This document shows positions 26,982 through 35,991 of a stretch of DNA of 64,000 nt, piece by piece. The notes under the pieces were generated by a model, which was not told the DNA's origin, did not search any database, and saw only the letters and a list, made by a program, of their open reading frames with translations. The stretch is from NCBI GenBank assembly GCA_019247845.1, contig JAFBAL010000028.1:1-64000 (forward strand), written 5' to 3'. The position numbers were made by a program, and so were the translations under genes. This DNA is from Alphaproteobacteria bacterium. Its GTDB lineage: Bacteria; Pseudomonadota; Alphaproteobacteria; Micropepsales; Micropepsaceae. Position 1 is the stretch's first letter; each line of letters begins with the position of its first letter.

Positions 26982-28543
26982 GCGGCCGGCTCGGTGACCG
27001 GTGAATGCTCGTCGAAGGCCGGCGGCATGAACGGCCACGCCTCGGGTTGCGGCCTGCTCTTGCGCACCGCGCGCTTGCGCAGCTTCAGGAAGTCGCTGCG
27101 TATCTCGCTGCCGCCCAGAAGCAGTGCCGTCGCCGCAAACACCACCGCGCCGCCGATCACCGCGAGCGCGAGCTCGGCCACGGGGCTCATGCCGGCGGCA
27201 TACCAGCGCACGGCGACGACGGCGGCGGCCATCACCGCGGTCGCCAGAACGCTGGTCCGTCCCGTCGCCAGAAGCTGCGGGACCGAAATGTGCAGCGGCG
27301 GCGCCAGCGACCATATGTAGAGCGGCGCCACCACGCAGGCGCCGGCGCTGACGCCGATCACCGACCAGGTGACGCCCAGCCGCACGCCGAGCAGGGCCCC
27401 GACCGAGGTCGCCGCGCCGGTGAGCAGCGTCAGCTTGAGCACGCGTCCCGCGCGCCCCTTTCCCAGAAGGACGCCGGTGGCGAACCGGTAGAGGCAGAAC
27501 ATGAGCGCGCCGGGCGCAAGCGCGGCAAGCGCCGGCCCGGTGCCGAGCCATTTGTTTCCCAGCACCAGGGGCACGAGAAGATCCGCGGTCAGCGCCAGGC
27601 CGAAGAACAGCGGCAGCAGCACCAAAAGGAGCGTGCGAAGCGCGGTCATCACGAATTCGGTCGCGTCGTGCCGGCTCCTGGTGCCGGCGACGGCGGAGAA
27701 GGTGGCGACGTTGACCGGCTCCGAGACCACGTTCTCGGCGACGCGCGTCAACTGATAGGCCATGGCGTAGCGGGCCACCGAGTTCACGCCCAGCGCGCCG
27801 CCCACGATCAGGATGGGGAAGTTCTTCCCCACGAAGTCCGCGATGTTGGAGGCCAGCGTGTTCATGCTGAAGCGCAGCAGGGGCCGCGCCATCTTCAGCC
27901 TGAAGCAGCGGTCGGGACGGAAGCCCACGGCGGTCGAGACCCACAAGGCCTTGGTGAGCCAGAACGCGAGCTGCTGCGCGACCAGGCTCCAGATGCCGTA
28001 GCCGTGGAAGGCCATCGCCAGCCCGATTGCCGCGCCCGCGACCGCGCAGCCGACGTCGCCGAGCGCGAACAGGTCGAAGCGCTGTGCCCTGATGATCTTG
28101 GCGTTGGCGACGGAAAGGCTGGAGCTGACGATCAGGATGGGGGCCAGCGCCAGAAGAACCGGGAAGAGCTCGGGCTGCCGATAGACGATGGCGATCGGCC
28201 AGGCCGCGACGCAGATCACGGTCGCCAGCGCGATGCCGATCAAGACCGAGAGCCAATAGACGGTGGATTCCAGCTGACGGTCGGAATGGTGCTCGCGGAT
28301 GAGAGCAGCACCCATGCCGCCGTCGGAGAGCATGTTGGCCAGCAGCACGAAGGACATGGCCACGCTCATCAACCCGAAGATGCCCGGCCCCAGGACGCGC
28401 GCGAACACCGGTATCAGGACGCATTGCAGCGCGAGCTTGGAGATGCTGGCGGTGCTGAGGAGCGCAGTGCCGAAGATGACCGGGCGAGGCGCCGCGCCTT
28501 GCCGCGATCCGGAGAACCGGTCGACCTCCGAGCACTCACTCAT
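26978..28543 (-). CDS. Wzx/MOP-type polysaccharide flippase (ExoT/WzxC-like)
   Basis: This 521-residue membrane protein has 12-14 hydrophobic segments and the pattern of polysaccharide transporters of the MOP superfamily. An N-terminal L-I-P-V-F-A-R-V-L-G-P-G-I-F-G-L segment is typical of the PST family, and an S-D-G-G-M-G-A-A-L-I loop follows. It would flip lipid-linked repeat units to the periplasmic face for polymerisation. Next to ExoP/Q/F-like genes it is the natural counterpart of ExoT. Its stop overlaps the start of the duplicated-domain gene (ATGA). Upstream, a 16-base palindrome lies 56 bases before the start. Confidence 0.88.
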   Translation of the reverse strand: MSECSEVDRFSGSRQGAAPRPVIFGTALLSTASISKLALQCVLIPVFARVLGPGIFGLMSVAMSFVLLANMLSDGGMGAALIREHHSDRQLESTVYWLSVLIGIALATVICVAAWPIAIVYRQPELFPVLLALAPILIVSSSLSVANAKIIRAQRFDLFALGDVGCAVAGAAIGLAMAFHGYGIWSLVAQQLAFWLTKALWVSTAVGFRPDRCFRLKMARPLLRFSMNTLASNIADFVGKNFPILIVGGALGVNSVARYAMAYQLTRVAENVVSEPVNVATFSAVAGTRSRHDATEFVMTALRTLLLVLLPLFFGLALTADLLVPLVLGNKWLGTGPALAALAPGALMFCLYRFATGVLLGKGRAGRVLKLTLLTGAATSVGALLGVRLGVTWSVIGVSAGACVVAPLYIWSLAPPLHISVPQLLATGRTSVLATAVMAAAVVAVRWYAAGMSPVAELALAVIGGAVVFAATALLLGGSEIRSDFLKLRKRAVRKSRPQPEAWPFMPPAFDEHSPVTEPAA

Positions 28544-28598
28544 GCGAATTCCAAGCGGCGACGCAGCTGCTCGGTCTTCAACGAAGCAAGGGGAAGGA

Positions 28599-28614
28599 AG
28601 TTCCGGCCGGAACT
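28599..28614. promoter_or_regulatory. Perfect 16-bp palindrome AGTTCCGGCCGGAACT
   Basis: A perfect palindrome built from one GTTCC and one GGAAC element lies between the small membrane protein gene and the flippase gene, overlapping the stop of the former. It is the most symmetrical example of the element found in this island and is a good operator candidate for the flippase operon. Confidence 0.55.
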
Positions 28615-28798
28615 AGACGATCCAGCGGCCAATCAGGATCGCGGCCAGCCACAGCGCCACGGTGCCGCCGATGATGAAGATATACCGCCACGCGCGAGGC
28701 CATTTCTCCACGTGGGGAGGTTCGCCGGTCGCTACGTGTATGATGCCATCCGCGGTCATGGGCGCATCGGTCGTCTTGTTGAGCGTGTCGTGCGACAT
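28613..28798 (-). CDS. Small single-span membrane protein (61 aa), exopolysaccharide locus
   Basis: This 61-residue protein has a polar N-terminus, a W-P-R-A-W-R-Y motif and one C-terminal hydrophobic helix (about residues 40-59) ending G-R-W-I-V. I chose the ATG at 28798 because GGAG lies 7 bases upstream; an earlier in-frame start lacks one. No family is recognised. It lies upstream of the flippase gene on the same strand, 69 bases away, and may act as a small membrane partner of the assembly machinery. Its shortness is the main uncertainty. Confidence 0.55.
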   Translation of the reverse strand: MSHDTLNKTTDAPMTADGIIHVATGEPPHVEKWPRAWRYIFIIGGTVALWLAAILIGRWIV

Positions 28799-28901
28799 CG
28801 CAAACTCCGCATTCCCCAATCTGTGCCTCCAGCTGAGGAACTATCGGCTCTGTTGGCGCATTTTGAGTTCAAAGATCGCAACCGTTCAAGGGGGGTTCCG
28901 T

Positions 28902-29918
28902 TTGGTTCCCGAAGCCTCGACCCAGCCCGATGGCCTGGTCGTTATACCCTGCCTCAACGAGGAAGACCACATCGCGTCGGTTGTCGGGATCGCGCTGCGC
29001 GATGCCCTGGCGCACCGGCTCCTGATCGTCGTGGTCGACGGGGGCAGCGTCGATGGAACTCGGGGGATCGTGTCGCGGCTGGCCGCGGAAGCCCCAAATG
29101 TTAAAATTGTCGACAATCCGGCCCGCATCCAGAGCGCCGGCATCAACCTCGCGGTGCAGCTTTTCGGCCAGGGACGGCGCTGGCTGATCCGCATGGACGC
29201 GCATGCCGAATACCCGCAAGGCTACATCTCCCAGCTGGTCGCCGAGGCCGAGCGGACGCGGGCGACCTCGGTCGTCGTCTCGATGAAGGCGCAAGGGCGG
29301 GGCTGCTTCCAGCGCGCCGTGGCGGTGGCCCAGAACAGCGTGATCGGCGCCGGCGGCTCGGCGCATCGCCGCGAAGGCCTCGAAGGTTTCGTCGATCACG
29401 GGCACCACGCGCTTTTCGACATGGAGCGGTTCCAGGCGCTGAACGGCTACAACGAGGCGCAAAGCCACAACGAAGACGCGGAGTTCGACGTCCGGCTGAG
29501 CCGCGCCGGCGGGCAGATCTGGCTGACGCGCGCCACCAACGTCACCTATTTCCCACGCGCCCGGGCCAAGGACCTCTACAACCAATATCGCAATTACGGC
29601 CGCGGCCGCGCGCTTACGATCATGCGGCATCGCACGCGGCCCAAGCTGCGCCAGATGCTGCCCGTCGCGGTGGCCCCTTCGGTGCTGGCTTTGCTGGCCA
29701 CACCCTGGCTGCCATGGGCGGCCCTGCCCGCCTTGCTGTGGCTCGCGGCCTGCATGGCGTTCGGACCGCTCCTGGCTTGGCGCGACCGCTCGCGATGCGC
29801 GCTGGCGGCAGGCTATGCCGCTTCGATCATGCACCTGGCCTGGTCCGTCGGCTTCTGGTGGGCGTGGCTGGAAGCGGCACGGCCGATGTTCAAGCGCAGT
29901 CCGGCGGCGGCCGGCTGA
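28902..29918 (+). CDS. Glycosyltransferase family 2, ExoA-like, TTG start
   Basis: This 338-residue protein has a GT-A domain opening V-V-I-P-C-L-N-E-E-D-H-I with a nucleotide-sugar D-G-G-S-V-D-G-T motif. A C-terminal part with two to three hydrophobic helices (about 235-325) sits in or on the inner membrane. Length, N-E-E and D-G-G-S motifs and the helical tail match ExoA, which adds the first glucose to lipid-linked galactose in succinoglycan synthesis. Upstream in-frame ATGs would add a low-quality extension. The TTG at 28902 follows AAGGGGGG by six bases and puts the family motif at the expected position, so I prefer it. Two GTTCC elements overlap this start. Its stop overlaps the next gene (TGATG). 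Confidence 0.85.
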   Translation: MVPEASTQPDGLVVIPCLNEEDHIASVVGIALRDALAHRLLIVVVDGGSVDGTRGIVSRLAAEAPNVKIVDNPARIQSAGINLAVQLFGQGRRWLIRMDAHAEYPQGYISQLVAEAERTRATSVVVSMKAQGRGCFQRAVAVAQNSVIGAGGSAHRREGLEGFVDHGHHALFDMERFQALNGYNEAQSHNEDAEFDVRLSRAGGQIWLTRATNVTYFPRARAKDLYNQYRNYGRGRALTIMRHRTRPKLRQMLPVAVAPSVLALLATPWLPWAALPALLWLAACMAFGPLLAWRDRSRCALAAGYAASIMHLAWSVGFWWAWLEAARPMFKRSPAAAG

Positions 29919-30901
29919 TGATGGACGCGCCCGAAATCTCCGTCGTCATGGCGAACTACAACGGCAGCCGGCACCTGGCGGCCGCGATCCGGTCGCTGCA
30001 GCACCAGACCTTCCAATCCTGGGAATTGATCTTCGTCGACGACCTTTCCAGCGACGACAGCGTCGCGGCTGCCGTTGCGGCGGCGGATGGCGACCCACGC
30101 GTCGCGATCCTGCAGCAGTCCACCAATCTCGGTCCCGCGGCGGCGCGCAACCGGGCCATCGGCCGCGCGCGCGGAAACTGGATCGCGGTCTTCGACAGCG
30201 ACGACATCATGCGCCCGCAAAGGCTTGAGGCCCTGCTCGACCGGGCGCGCCGCGATGCGGCCGCGATCGTGGTGGACGACCTGCTGCTGTTTTCCGAGCA
30301 ATCGGCGACGCCGAAGAATTTCCTTCCCAGGAATTTCGCGCGCGAACCACGCTGGATCGGGTTGGCGGAATTCATCGACTCCAACCGCCTGCACAGCCGC
30401 GTTCCGGATCTCGGCTACCTGAAGCCGTTCATCGCCATGAACCTCCTGCGCGATAGCCGGGTCCGCTACGACGAGCGGCTGCGGATCGGCGAGGACTACG
30501 ACTTCATGGCGCGGCTGCTCGCCCACGGCGCCCGGATGCGGCTGGAGCCGGAGGCTCATTACCTCTATCGGCGGCATCCGAATTCGACCTCCTACCGCCT
30601 GAAGCGCGAGCATATTCTGGCGCTGATCGAAGCCGACCGGCGGTTCGCGAGCGAAACGCGCCCGCTTACGCCCGAAGAAGCCATGGCGCTCGACCGCAGG
30701 ACGCAATCGCTCCATTCGCTCCTGCTCTACGATCGGGTCGTCACGCTGACCAAGGCAGGCCACTATCGCGAAGCGGCTTCTACCGGCCTTGGCGCGCCCC
30801 GTATCTGGCCGCTGCTGGTGCGCCCGATCCGCGCACGCGCGAGCCGGCTGTATGCGCGACTGGCTCCCTCCAGCTCAGCAGCGCAAAAAGAAGCACGGTA
30901 G
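29918..30901 (+). CDS. Glycosyltransferase family 2, ExoO-like
   Basis: This 327-residue GT-A enzyme has V-V-M-A-N-Y-N-G near residue 10, a catalytic-site F-D-S-D-D motif near 92 and a later G-E-D-Y-D-F-M-A-R-L-L signature near 190, which is characteristic of ExoO/ExoW-type succinoglycan glucosyltransferases. It is coupled to the ExoA-like gene by a one-base TGATG overlap, so both are made together and probably add successive sugars. There is no membrane segment, so it would act at the cytoplasmic face. The linkage formed cannot be told from sequence. Its last 122 bases overlap the convergent polymerase gene. Confidence 0.82.
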   Translation: MMDAPEISVVMANYNGSRHLAAAIRSLQHQTFQSWELIFVDDLSSDDSVAAAVAAADGDPRVAILQQSTNLGPAAARNRAIGRARGNWIAVFDSDDIMRPQRLEALLDRARRDAAAIVVDDLLLFSEQSATPKNFLPRNFAREPRWIGLAEFIDSNRLHSRVPDLGYLKPFIAMNLLRDSRVRYDERLRIGEDYDFMARLLAHGARMRLEPEAHYLYRRHPNSTSYRLKREHILALIEADRRFASETRPLTPEEAMALDRRTQSLHSLLLYDRVVTLTKAGHYREAASTGLGAPRIWPLLVRPIRARASRLYARLAPSSSAAQKEAR

Positions 30902-32141
30902 AAAAATAGAACTCGTTGAGGCCGACGCATTCCGTCGGCATGCGGATGAACAGATAGGCCGCCATGCTGAGCCAGAAGCCGGCCGTCAGCGTCGGCCTGC
31001 GGATATATGTCAGGCAGAGCCGGCCCAGGCCGAAGAAGAAAGTAAACCCCAGAACGATCGCGCCGATCCATCCCAGGCTCACCAGAATGTCATAGAACGT
31101 GTTGTGGAAGTTGAAGCCCTGGCGGCTGGTGATGCGCGCGAACTGCCACAGGCCTTCGGCGTCCAGGTTGCCCTGCTGCCAGAAGGCGCCGTAGCCGGCG
31201 CCCAGCAACGGACTCTCGGCGATCAGTTCCCTTGCCCGGAACCAGAGATAAGTGCGTCCGGTGAGCGTGGCATCCTTGCCGAACATGCCGGCGATCGACT
31301 GCAGCATCGAGTTGGAAAGGACTTGGAAGAGCGCAACGATCGCGACCGCGAACAGGCCCGCGGACGCCATGAGGGTCCTGCGGATCGCCTCGCCGGCGCT
31401 GCGAAGCGCGAGCAGAACGAAGAGGACGAGCAAGGCAGACGCCGCGCCGGCGACCGCGCCGGCCGAAAGCGCCTTCAGGCCGACATAAGCCTGCAGCGCC
31501 GCCGCGGCGGCCGTGACGACGCATTGCCACGCACGGCGCGTCCTCAACCCTACCACCAGCAGGAAGGTGGAGATGACGAGGCCGGTCACCGCCATGTCGG
31601 CTTCCTCGTTCTTGCTGTCGTTCAGGCCGGAGAGCGCGCGCGCGCCGTAGTCGCCGACATCGACCATGTTGCCGAAGGCGACGGAGACCGCGGTATAGAG
31701 GAAGAACGCCGCGAATATCCCCCACAGCGACGACTTCCGGTTCCGCGCCGAGGCGATCAGCAGCGCGGCGAAGATCGTGAAGGCGTATTCGCCGGCATGC
31801 TTGAGCGTCTCGGCGGGAACGGCCGACCACAGGACCGAGAACAAGGCGAAGGCGGGAAACGGCAGCAGGTACCAGGAGCGCGCGATCACGCCGGGCAACG
31901 CGCGCCACCGGGCGGCGCCATAGGCGAGCGTCACGGCGCAGAACAAGGCCGCGCCATAGCTGCCGAACTGCAGGATGAACAGCATCAGCGAAAACAGCGC
32001 GAACGAGACGAGGCCGTCGCCATGAACGATGGGCTCGGACAGGAAGGCGCGATCCGACGCGTCGAGGCGCGCCGCCGACGGCTCGTGCGGCGGGGCGCCG
32101 AAGCCGGCGGGGAGCTCAATTGCGGCTGAATTGATAGGCAT
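30780..32141 (-). CDS. O-antigen/exopolysaccharide polymerase, ExoQ/Wzy-like
   Basis: This 453-residue protein has about 11 membrane helices and a periplasmic loop with G-R-T-x-L-W and E-S-P-L-L-G-A-G-Y-G-A-F-W, followed by F-H-N-T-F-Y-D, the pattern of the Wzy_C/O-antigen ligase superfamily and of ExoQ. It would polymerise flipped repeat units at the periplasmic side together with the ExoP-like co-polymerase. Its start overlaps the 3' end of the GH16 gene by 26 bases and no clear ribosome-binding site precedes it, so coupling is likely. The 3' end overlaps the opposing ExoO-like gene by 122 bases, covering the last helix and the Arg-rich tail. Confidence 0.85.
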   Translation of the reverse strand: MPINSAAIELPAGFGAPPHEPSAARLDASDRAFLSEPIVHGDGLVSFALFSLMLFILQFGSYGAALFCAVTLAYGAARWRALPGVIARSWYLLPFPAFALFSVLWSAVPAETLKHAGEYAFTIFAALLIASARNRKSSLWGIFAAFFLYTAVSVAFGNMVDVGDYGARALSGLNDSKNEEADMAVTGLVISTFLLVVGLRTRRAWQCVVTAAAAALQAYVGLKALSAGAVAGAASALLVLFVLLALRSAGEAIRRTLMASAGLFAVAIVALFQVLSNSMLQSIAGMFGKDATLTGRTYLWFRARELIAESPLLGAGYGAFWQQGNLDAEGLWQFARITSRQGFNFHNTFYDILVSLGWIGAIVLGFTFFFGLGRLCLTYIRRPTLTAGFWLSMAAYLFIRMPTECVGLNEFYFSTVLLFALLSWREPVAHTAGSRVRGSGAPAAARYGARQGR

Positions 32142-32961
32142 GGATGAAATCGATCGACAGCGTTGCGGGGAAGACGGTCGTGGCGTCCGGCGCGCCCGGC
32201 CAATCGCCGCCGACGGCCAGGTTCGCGAGCACGTACATCGGCTTGTTCAGATCGGCCGGCGTCTGCTGCTCGCCGGTCTTGCGGCCGTCGATGTACCAGG
32301 CGACCCGGTTGCGGTCCCAGGCGACGGCGAAAGTATGGAATGCGCCGCGCGCGACATGCGTCTCGACGTCGACGGCGGTCGGCTTGAGGGTGCTGTGGAC
32401 CGTCGAATGGATGTCGCCGCCGTCGCCGACCGCTTCCAATACGTCGATCTCGGGCGGCCAGCTCTGGTCCTGCGGCAAGAGCCAGAACGCCGGCCAGAGC
32501 CCCTTGCCGGAAGGCAGCTTCGCGCGCATCTCGAAATAGCCGTAGGTCTGCGAAAAGGACGGCTGGCTGGTGATCACGCCGGAAACATAAGGATGACCGC
32601 CCAGCCGCGCCTTCAGCTGCGGCGGCGTGGGCGATGCCAGGATATCGAGCACGCCGTCATGGGCGCGGAAGGGATCGATGCCGATCGGGCCCGACGCATC
32701 CGCCAGCCTGGCGTCGACATAGAGCTCGAGCTCGCCGTTGTCCGGAAGCGTGCGCCGGTCCAGGCCCTTCTCGTCTCCGGGTCCGAAGGTGGTGCGCCAA
32801 ACGCCGCCCGGCGCGCCCAGCGGGCGAAAGCTCTGGAACTCGTCCGCAAAGGTCAGCACCAACGGGCGTCCGTCCGGCGCATGCGACAGAACCTGCGCCG
32901 TCACCGGTGCCGGCATCAGCGCCGCGCAGCACATGAGGATCGCGAGCCCCGTATCGCGCAT
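32116..32961 (-). CDS. Secreted GH16 endo-beta-glycanase (ExoK-like)
   Basis: This 281-residue enzyme has a Sec signal peptide cut near residue 22 and a single GH16 domain. The motif E171-I-D-V-L-E176 gives nucleophile and acid/base, and the preceding S-Q-T-Y-G-Y-F-E-M-R-A-K-L-P is shared nearly residue for residue with the other two GH16 proteins in the island. ExoK of S. meliloti, a Sec-exported endoglycanase that cleaves nascent succinoglycan, is the closest analogue by size and gene context. It sits between the ExoP-like and ExoQ-like genes, 7 bases after the former, so cleavage is coupled to synthesis. Confidence 0.88.
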   Translation of the reverse strand: MRDTGLAILMCCAALMPAPVTAQVLSHAPDGRPLVLTFADEFQSFRPLGAPGGVWRTTFGPGDEKGLDRRTLPDNGELELYVDARLADASGPIGIDPFRAHDGVLDILASPTPPQLKARLGGHPYVSGVITSQPSFSQTYGYFEMRAKLPSGKGLWPAFWLLPQDQSWPPEIDVLEAVGDGGDIHSTVHSTLKPTAVDVETHVARGAFHTFAVAWDRNRVAWYIDGRKTGEQQTPADLNKPMYVLANLAVGGDWPGAPDATTVFPATLSIDFIHAYQFSRN

Positions 32962-32968
32962 GCGCGGC

Positions 32969-35116
32969 TCAACCTCGCTGCGCGTAGGCGGAGCCGTAAT
33001 AGTAGGAATAGTCGCTGCCGTCGCCGAAGCCGTAGCGCGCCTGCTGATGCACGTCGACCTTGTTCAGGATCACGCCGGCGATGCGCGCCTTGTACTGGCG
33101 CAGGATCGTCACGGCGGCGTGCGCGGTGGCCGCGGAGGTCTTGTCCCACTGCACGACATAGAGGACGCGGTCGGCCTTGGCGGCCAGGATGCGTCCGTCG
33201 GCGAAGCCGAGAAGCGGCGGCGTATCGATGACGATGCGGTCGAACCGCTCCGCCAACGTCTTCAAGAGGCCGTCGATTCCGCTTGAACTGAACAGCTCGG
33301 CGGACAACGCATCGGCCAGATGCGCCGAAAGATACCAGATGCCGGTCTTGGCATCGTAGGTCAGCGCCTGCTCGATCGACACCGCCTTCGACACCACGTC
33401 GCCGATGCCGAATTTCGAGCCTGCGAACAGCTTCGACGTCGCCGCCTTGCGCATGTCGCAGTTCAACAGCACGACGCGCGATCCGGCCGCGGCCAGCGTC
33501 CGGGCAAGGCAGGCGGACACCAAGGTCTTGCCCTCGCCCGGCACGGCCGACGTCACCGCGATCACTTGCGACTTCCCCGGCTCGACCGACAGCGCGAGGT
33601 AGGCGCGCAGATTGCGGAAGCCCTCGGCGAAGGCGGTCATCGGCTGGCTGGCGATGTGCTCGGCCGGATCGCCCGTCCAGCTTGACACCACGTTGGGAAG
33701 GAAGCCCGCGAGCGGAAGCCCGATGTCGCGGGCGACGTCACTCCAGCTGCGGATCCTGCGGCTCCAGATCTCGGAGACGACGATGGCCGCCGCGCCCGCC
33801 AGCAGAGCGAGCAGCAGGGCGAGCGCCAGGATGACCTTCGGATTGGTGAAGGTCGAGGCCGGCATCGGAAGCGCCTTGGATTCGACGTCGGCGTCCACGC
33901 GCTGCAGGCTTCTGGCGACGGCGACCTCGCTCGCCCTGGTCAGATAGGTCTCGTAGATCTTCTTCGAGCTGTCGGCCGCCTGCTGCAGCGTCAACAGGCC
34001 GACCCGCGCGCGGTTGTTTGTCTCCAGCCGGGCCTGGGTCTGCTGGCGGCTCGCCAGCAAGGACGCCTCCTTGCGGCTGGCGGCGGAGGCTTCGGCCCGC
34101 AGGCTCGAGATGATCCTCTTCATTTCCGATCTGATCTGAGCCCGGACGGTATCCAGTTCGGCCTGGGCCTTCTTGACCAGCGGATAGTCGGGTTGGAATT
34201 CGGTCTGCAGCTGGGAAAGCTGCGCGCTGACCTCGGCCTCTTTCTGCCGGAGCGCGCCCACGGTGCTCGATGCGAGCGCCGTTCCCGTATCGGTGCCGCC
34301 GCTGTCGTCGCGCGCTTGGGAAGCGGCCGCGGCCAGCCTCGCGAGCCGCTCGGCGGAATCGGCGCGGGCGCCGGAGACCTGCTGGTCGAGCGAGGACAGC
34401 TCGGCCTCCGTTGAGGCGGTGCCTTCAGCGCCGAGCAGGTTGTTCTCGGCCTTGTACTTCTCGACGCGGGATTCCGCCTGCAGCGCCTGATCGCGCAAGC
34501 CCCCCAGGGTCGAGCCGAGATCGCGGTTGGCCTGCGCCACGGCCGCCAGCTTCTGATCGAGCTTGCGCTGGATATAGACATTCAGCAGCGTGTCCGCGAT
34601 GCGTTGCGCCTTCGCCGTCGAGCTCGCCGAGAAGCCGACCTGCACCGCGTAGGTCAGGCCGATGCGGCGGATGGTGCTCCGCGCCACCACGGCCAGGACC
34701 GCGTTCTTCTCGACGTCGCCGGTGGCATCCGCCTTGGCGTTGCCGCCGAATTCGGGGTCCTTGTAGAGGGCGAGCTTGCGCACCACGCCTTCCGCGACCG
34801 CGGGCGAGCGCAGGACTTCCACTTCGGTGTCGATCGCGCTGGTGTCGGGCGGCAGCACCGCCTGCTCGTTGGCCGGTTGCGCCAGGTTCGACGCGACGGG
34901 ATGGATGATCAGCAGGGCCTGGGCATAGTGACCGCGCGGCATGAGCAGCCCGGCGGCCAGGACGACGAGGAAGATCGCGGCGGCCGCGATCGCGCCCAGC
35001 CGCCACCGGCTCTGCGCGATGCCGATGCCGTAACGCAGCGACGGCATGCCGTTCTCGAATGGACGCAGGTTCGCTTCGGACGCGCCGTCCGCTCCCTGCA
35101 GGGCTAGCTCGTTCAC
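32969..35116 (-). CDS. Polysaccharide co-polymerase / BY-kinase (ExoP/Wzc-like), GTG start
   Basis: This 715-residue chain-length regulator and tyrosine autokinase has a Wzz-type N-terminal part between TM helices at about 43-60 and 427-449, with a long periplasmic coiled coil (about 185-400). The cytoplasmic BY-kinase follows: Walker A around K530 (A-V-P-G-E-G-K-T), Walker A' around D554 (L-L-N-C-D-M-R-K) and Walker B at D631 (I-V-I-D-T-P-P). The C-terminus carries a tyrosine cluster (Y695, Y703, Y705-707, Y711), the expected autophosphorylation site. The start is GTG at 35116 with GGAG about 10 bases upstream. It is 26 bases behind the export-protein gene, and no cognate tyrosine phosphatase is seen. 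Confidence 0.92.
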   Translation of the reverse strand: MNELALQGADGASEANLRPFENGMPSLRYGIGIAQSRWRLGAIAAAAIFLVVLAAGLLMPRGHYAQALLIIHPVASNLAQPANEQAVLPPDTSAIDTEVEVLRSPAVAEGVVRKLALYKDPEFGGNAKADATGDVEKNAVLAVVARSTIRRIGLTYAVQVGFSASSTAKAQRIADTLLNVYIQRKLDQKLAAVAQANRDLGSTLGGLRDQALQAESRVEKYKAENNLLGAEGTASTEAELSSLDQQVSGARADSAERLARLAAAASQARDDSGGTDTGTALASSTVGALRQKEAEVSAQLSQLQTEFQPDYPLVKKAQAELDTVRAQIRSEMKRIISSLRAEASAASRKEASLLASRQQTQARLETNNRARVGLLTLQQAADSSKKIYETYLTRASEVAVARSLQRVDADVESKALPMPASTFTNPKVILALALLLALLAGAAAIVVSEIWSRRIRSWSDVARDIGLPLAGFLPNVVSSWTGDPAEHIASQPMTAFAEGFRNLRAYLALSVEPGKSQVIAVTSAVPGEGKTLVSACLARTLAAAGSRVVLLNCDMRKAATSKLFAGSKFGIGDVVSKAVSIEQALTYDAKTGIWYLSAHLADALSAELFSSSGIDGLLKTLAERFDRIVIDTPPLLGFADGRILAAKADRVLYVVQWDKTSAATAHAAVTILRQYKARIAGVILNKVDVHQQARYGFGDGSDYSYYYGSAYAQRG

Positions 35117-35142
35117 CTATCTGATCTCCGCTTTCTGGGTGA

Positions 35143-35832
35143 TTACGGGTGCAGCCATCCCAAGACGGAGATGACGCTTCCGAAATCCCGGACGAACTTT
35201 CTGCTTCCCGACACGTCCACCACCACGACGTCGTCGGGGCGGACGGCGGGGTCGATCGACTTTCCCTCGCGGATTTCGTCGAGGTCGTAGACCGACGTGC
35301 TGCGTCCCTCTGCCGCCGTCCGGATGATCGCGACGTGATGGACGTCGGCCACCTGGTCGGGCCCATGCGCGAGCGCGACGGCCTGCATCAGCGTGGTGCC
35401 CGGTCCGATCTCGTAGACGCCCGGCTGGGCGACCGATCCGTCGACCGTGATCTTCTTGCTCGCGGCTTCCTTGATCGCCACCGTGACGATCGGATCCTTC
35501 ATGTACTTGGCCTTGAGCGCCGTTGAGATGTCGGCGGACAACTCGTTGGGCGTGCGGCCGACGGCCTGCACCTGCCCGATCAGCGGCAGGTTGATATATC
35601 CCCCGTTGTCGACTTGAACCGTCTGCGTCAGCGCCGGCACGTCGAAGACGTCGATGCCGAGCGTGTCCTTCAGTCCGATCCGGTTGTCGGCGGCTGCGCC
35701 GGTCCGGTTGCTCGCGGTTGCTACGTTAAGTGGCGCAACGCCGGCAGCAGGAGATTGCGACTCGTTGTCGATTGAAAGCGCCGGCCCCGACAGGGCGGTC
35801 AGCATGACGAAAGAAGCCAGTAGACGATACAC
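35143..35832 (-). CDS. Polysaccharide export protein (Wza/ExoF family), GTG start
   Basis: This 229-residue periplasmic/outer-membrane protein has a signal peptide, a polysaccharide-export domain (about 45-125; D-T-L-G-I-D-V-F-D-V-P and Y-I-N-L-P-L-I-G-Q-V) and one SLBB-type domain (about 130-215; V-A-Q-P-G-V-Y-E-I). I prefer the GTG at 35832, which follows AAGGGG and gives a clean signal sequence, over an earlier in-frame ATG that adds a basic 33-residue extension. There is no lipobox Cys, unlike Wza; ExoF also lacks the lipid. Divergent from the ExoY-like gene, it starts the exoF-exoP-GH16-exoQ operon. Confidence 0.85.
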   Translation of the reverse strand: MYRLLASFVMLTALSGPALSIDNESQSPAAGVAPLNVATASNRTGAAADNRIGLKDTLGIDVFDVPALTQTVQVDNGGYINLPLIGQVQAVGRTPNELSADISTALKAKYMKDPIVTVAIKEAASKKITVDGSVAQPGVYEIGPGTTLMQAVALAHGPDQVADVHHVAIIRTAAEGRSTSVYDLDEIREGKSIDPAVRPDDVVVVDVSGSRKFVRDFGSVISVLGWLHP

Positions 35833-35991
35833 GACATCCCCTTCTGCGCGCACTGCGCCTTGGCGGTGACTGCTAAACGCCTGCTGCCAAATCCGGTTCC
35901 TCCTAAGAGATGTACGTTTGGTATAGTGCAACTTCGGGAACTTTGGGAACGATGCTTATCCGCCTTCGTTTGAACCGGCACACAAGAATGG
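35833..35991. promoter_or_regulatory. Divergent exoF/exoY promoter with paired GGAAC elements
   Basis: This 159-base gap lies between the two divergent exopolysaccharide operons. It holds GTTCC at 35896 and GGAAC at 35937 and 35946, the last two 9 bases apart within AACTTCGGGAACTTTGGGAAC. The 15-mer at 35930-35944 is the exact inverse of 23810-23824. A TTGGTATAGTGC stretch just left may be promoter sequence. Control here would set both repeat-unit initiation and export. Confidence 0.6.
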
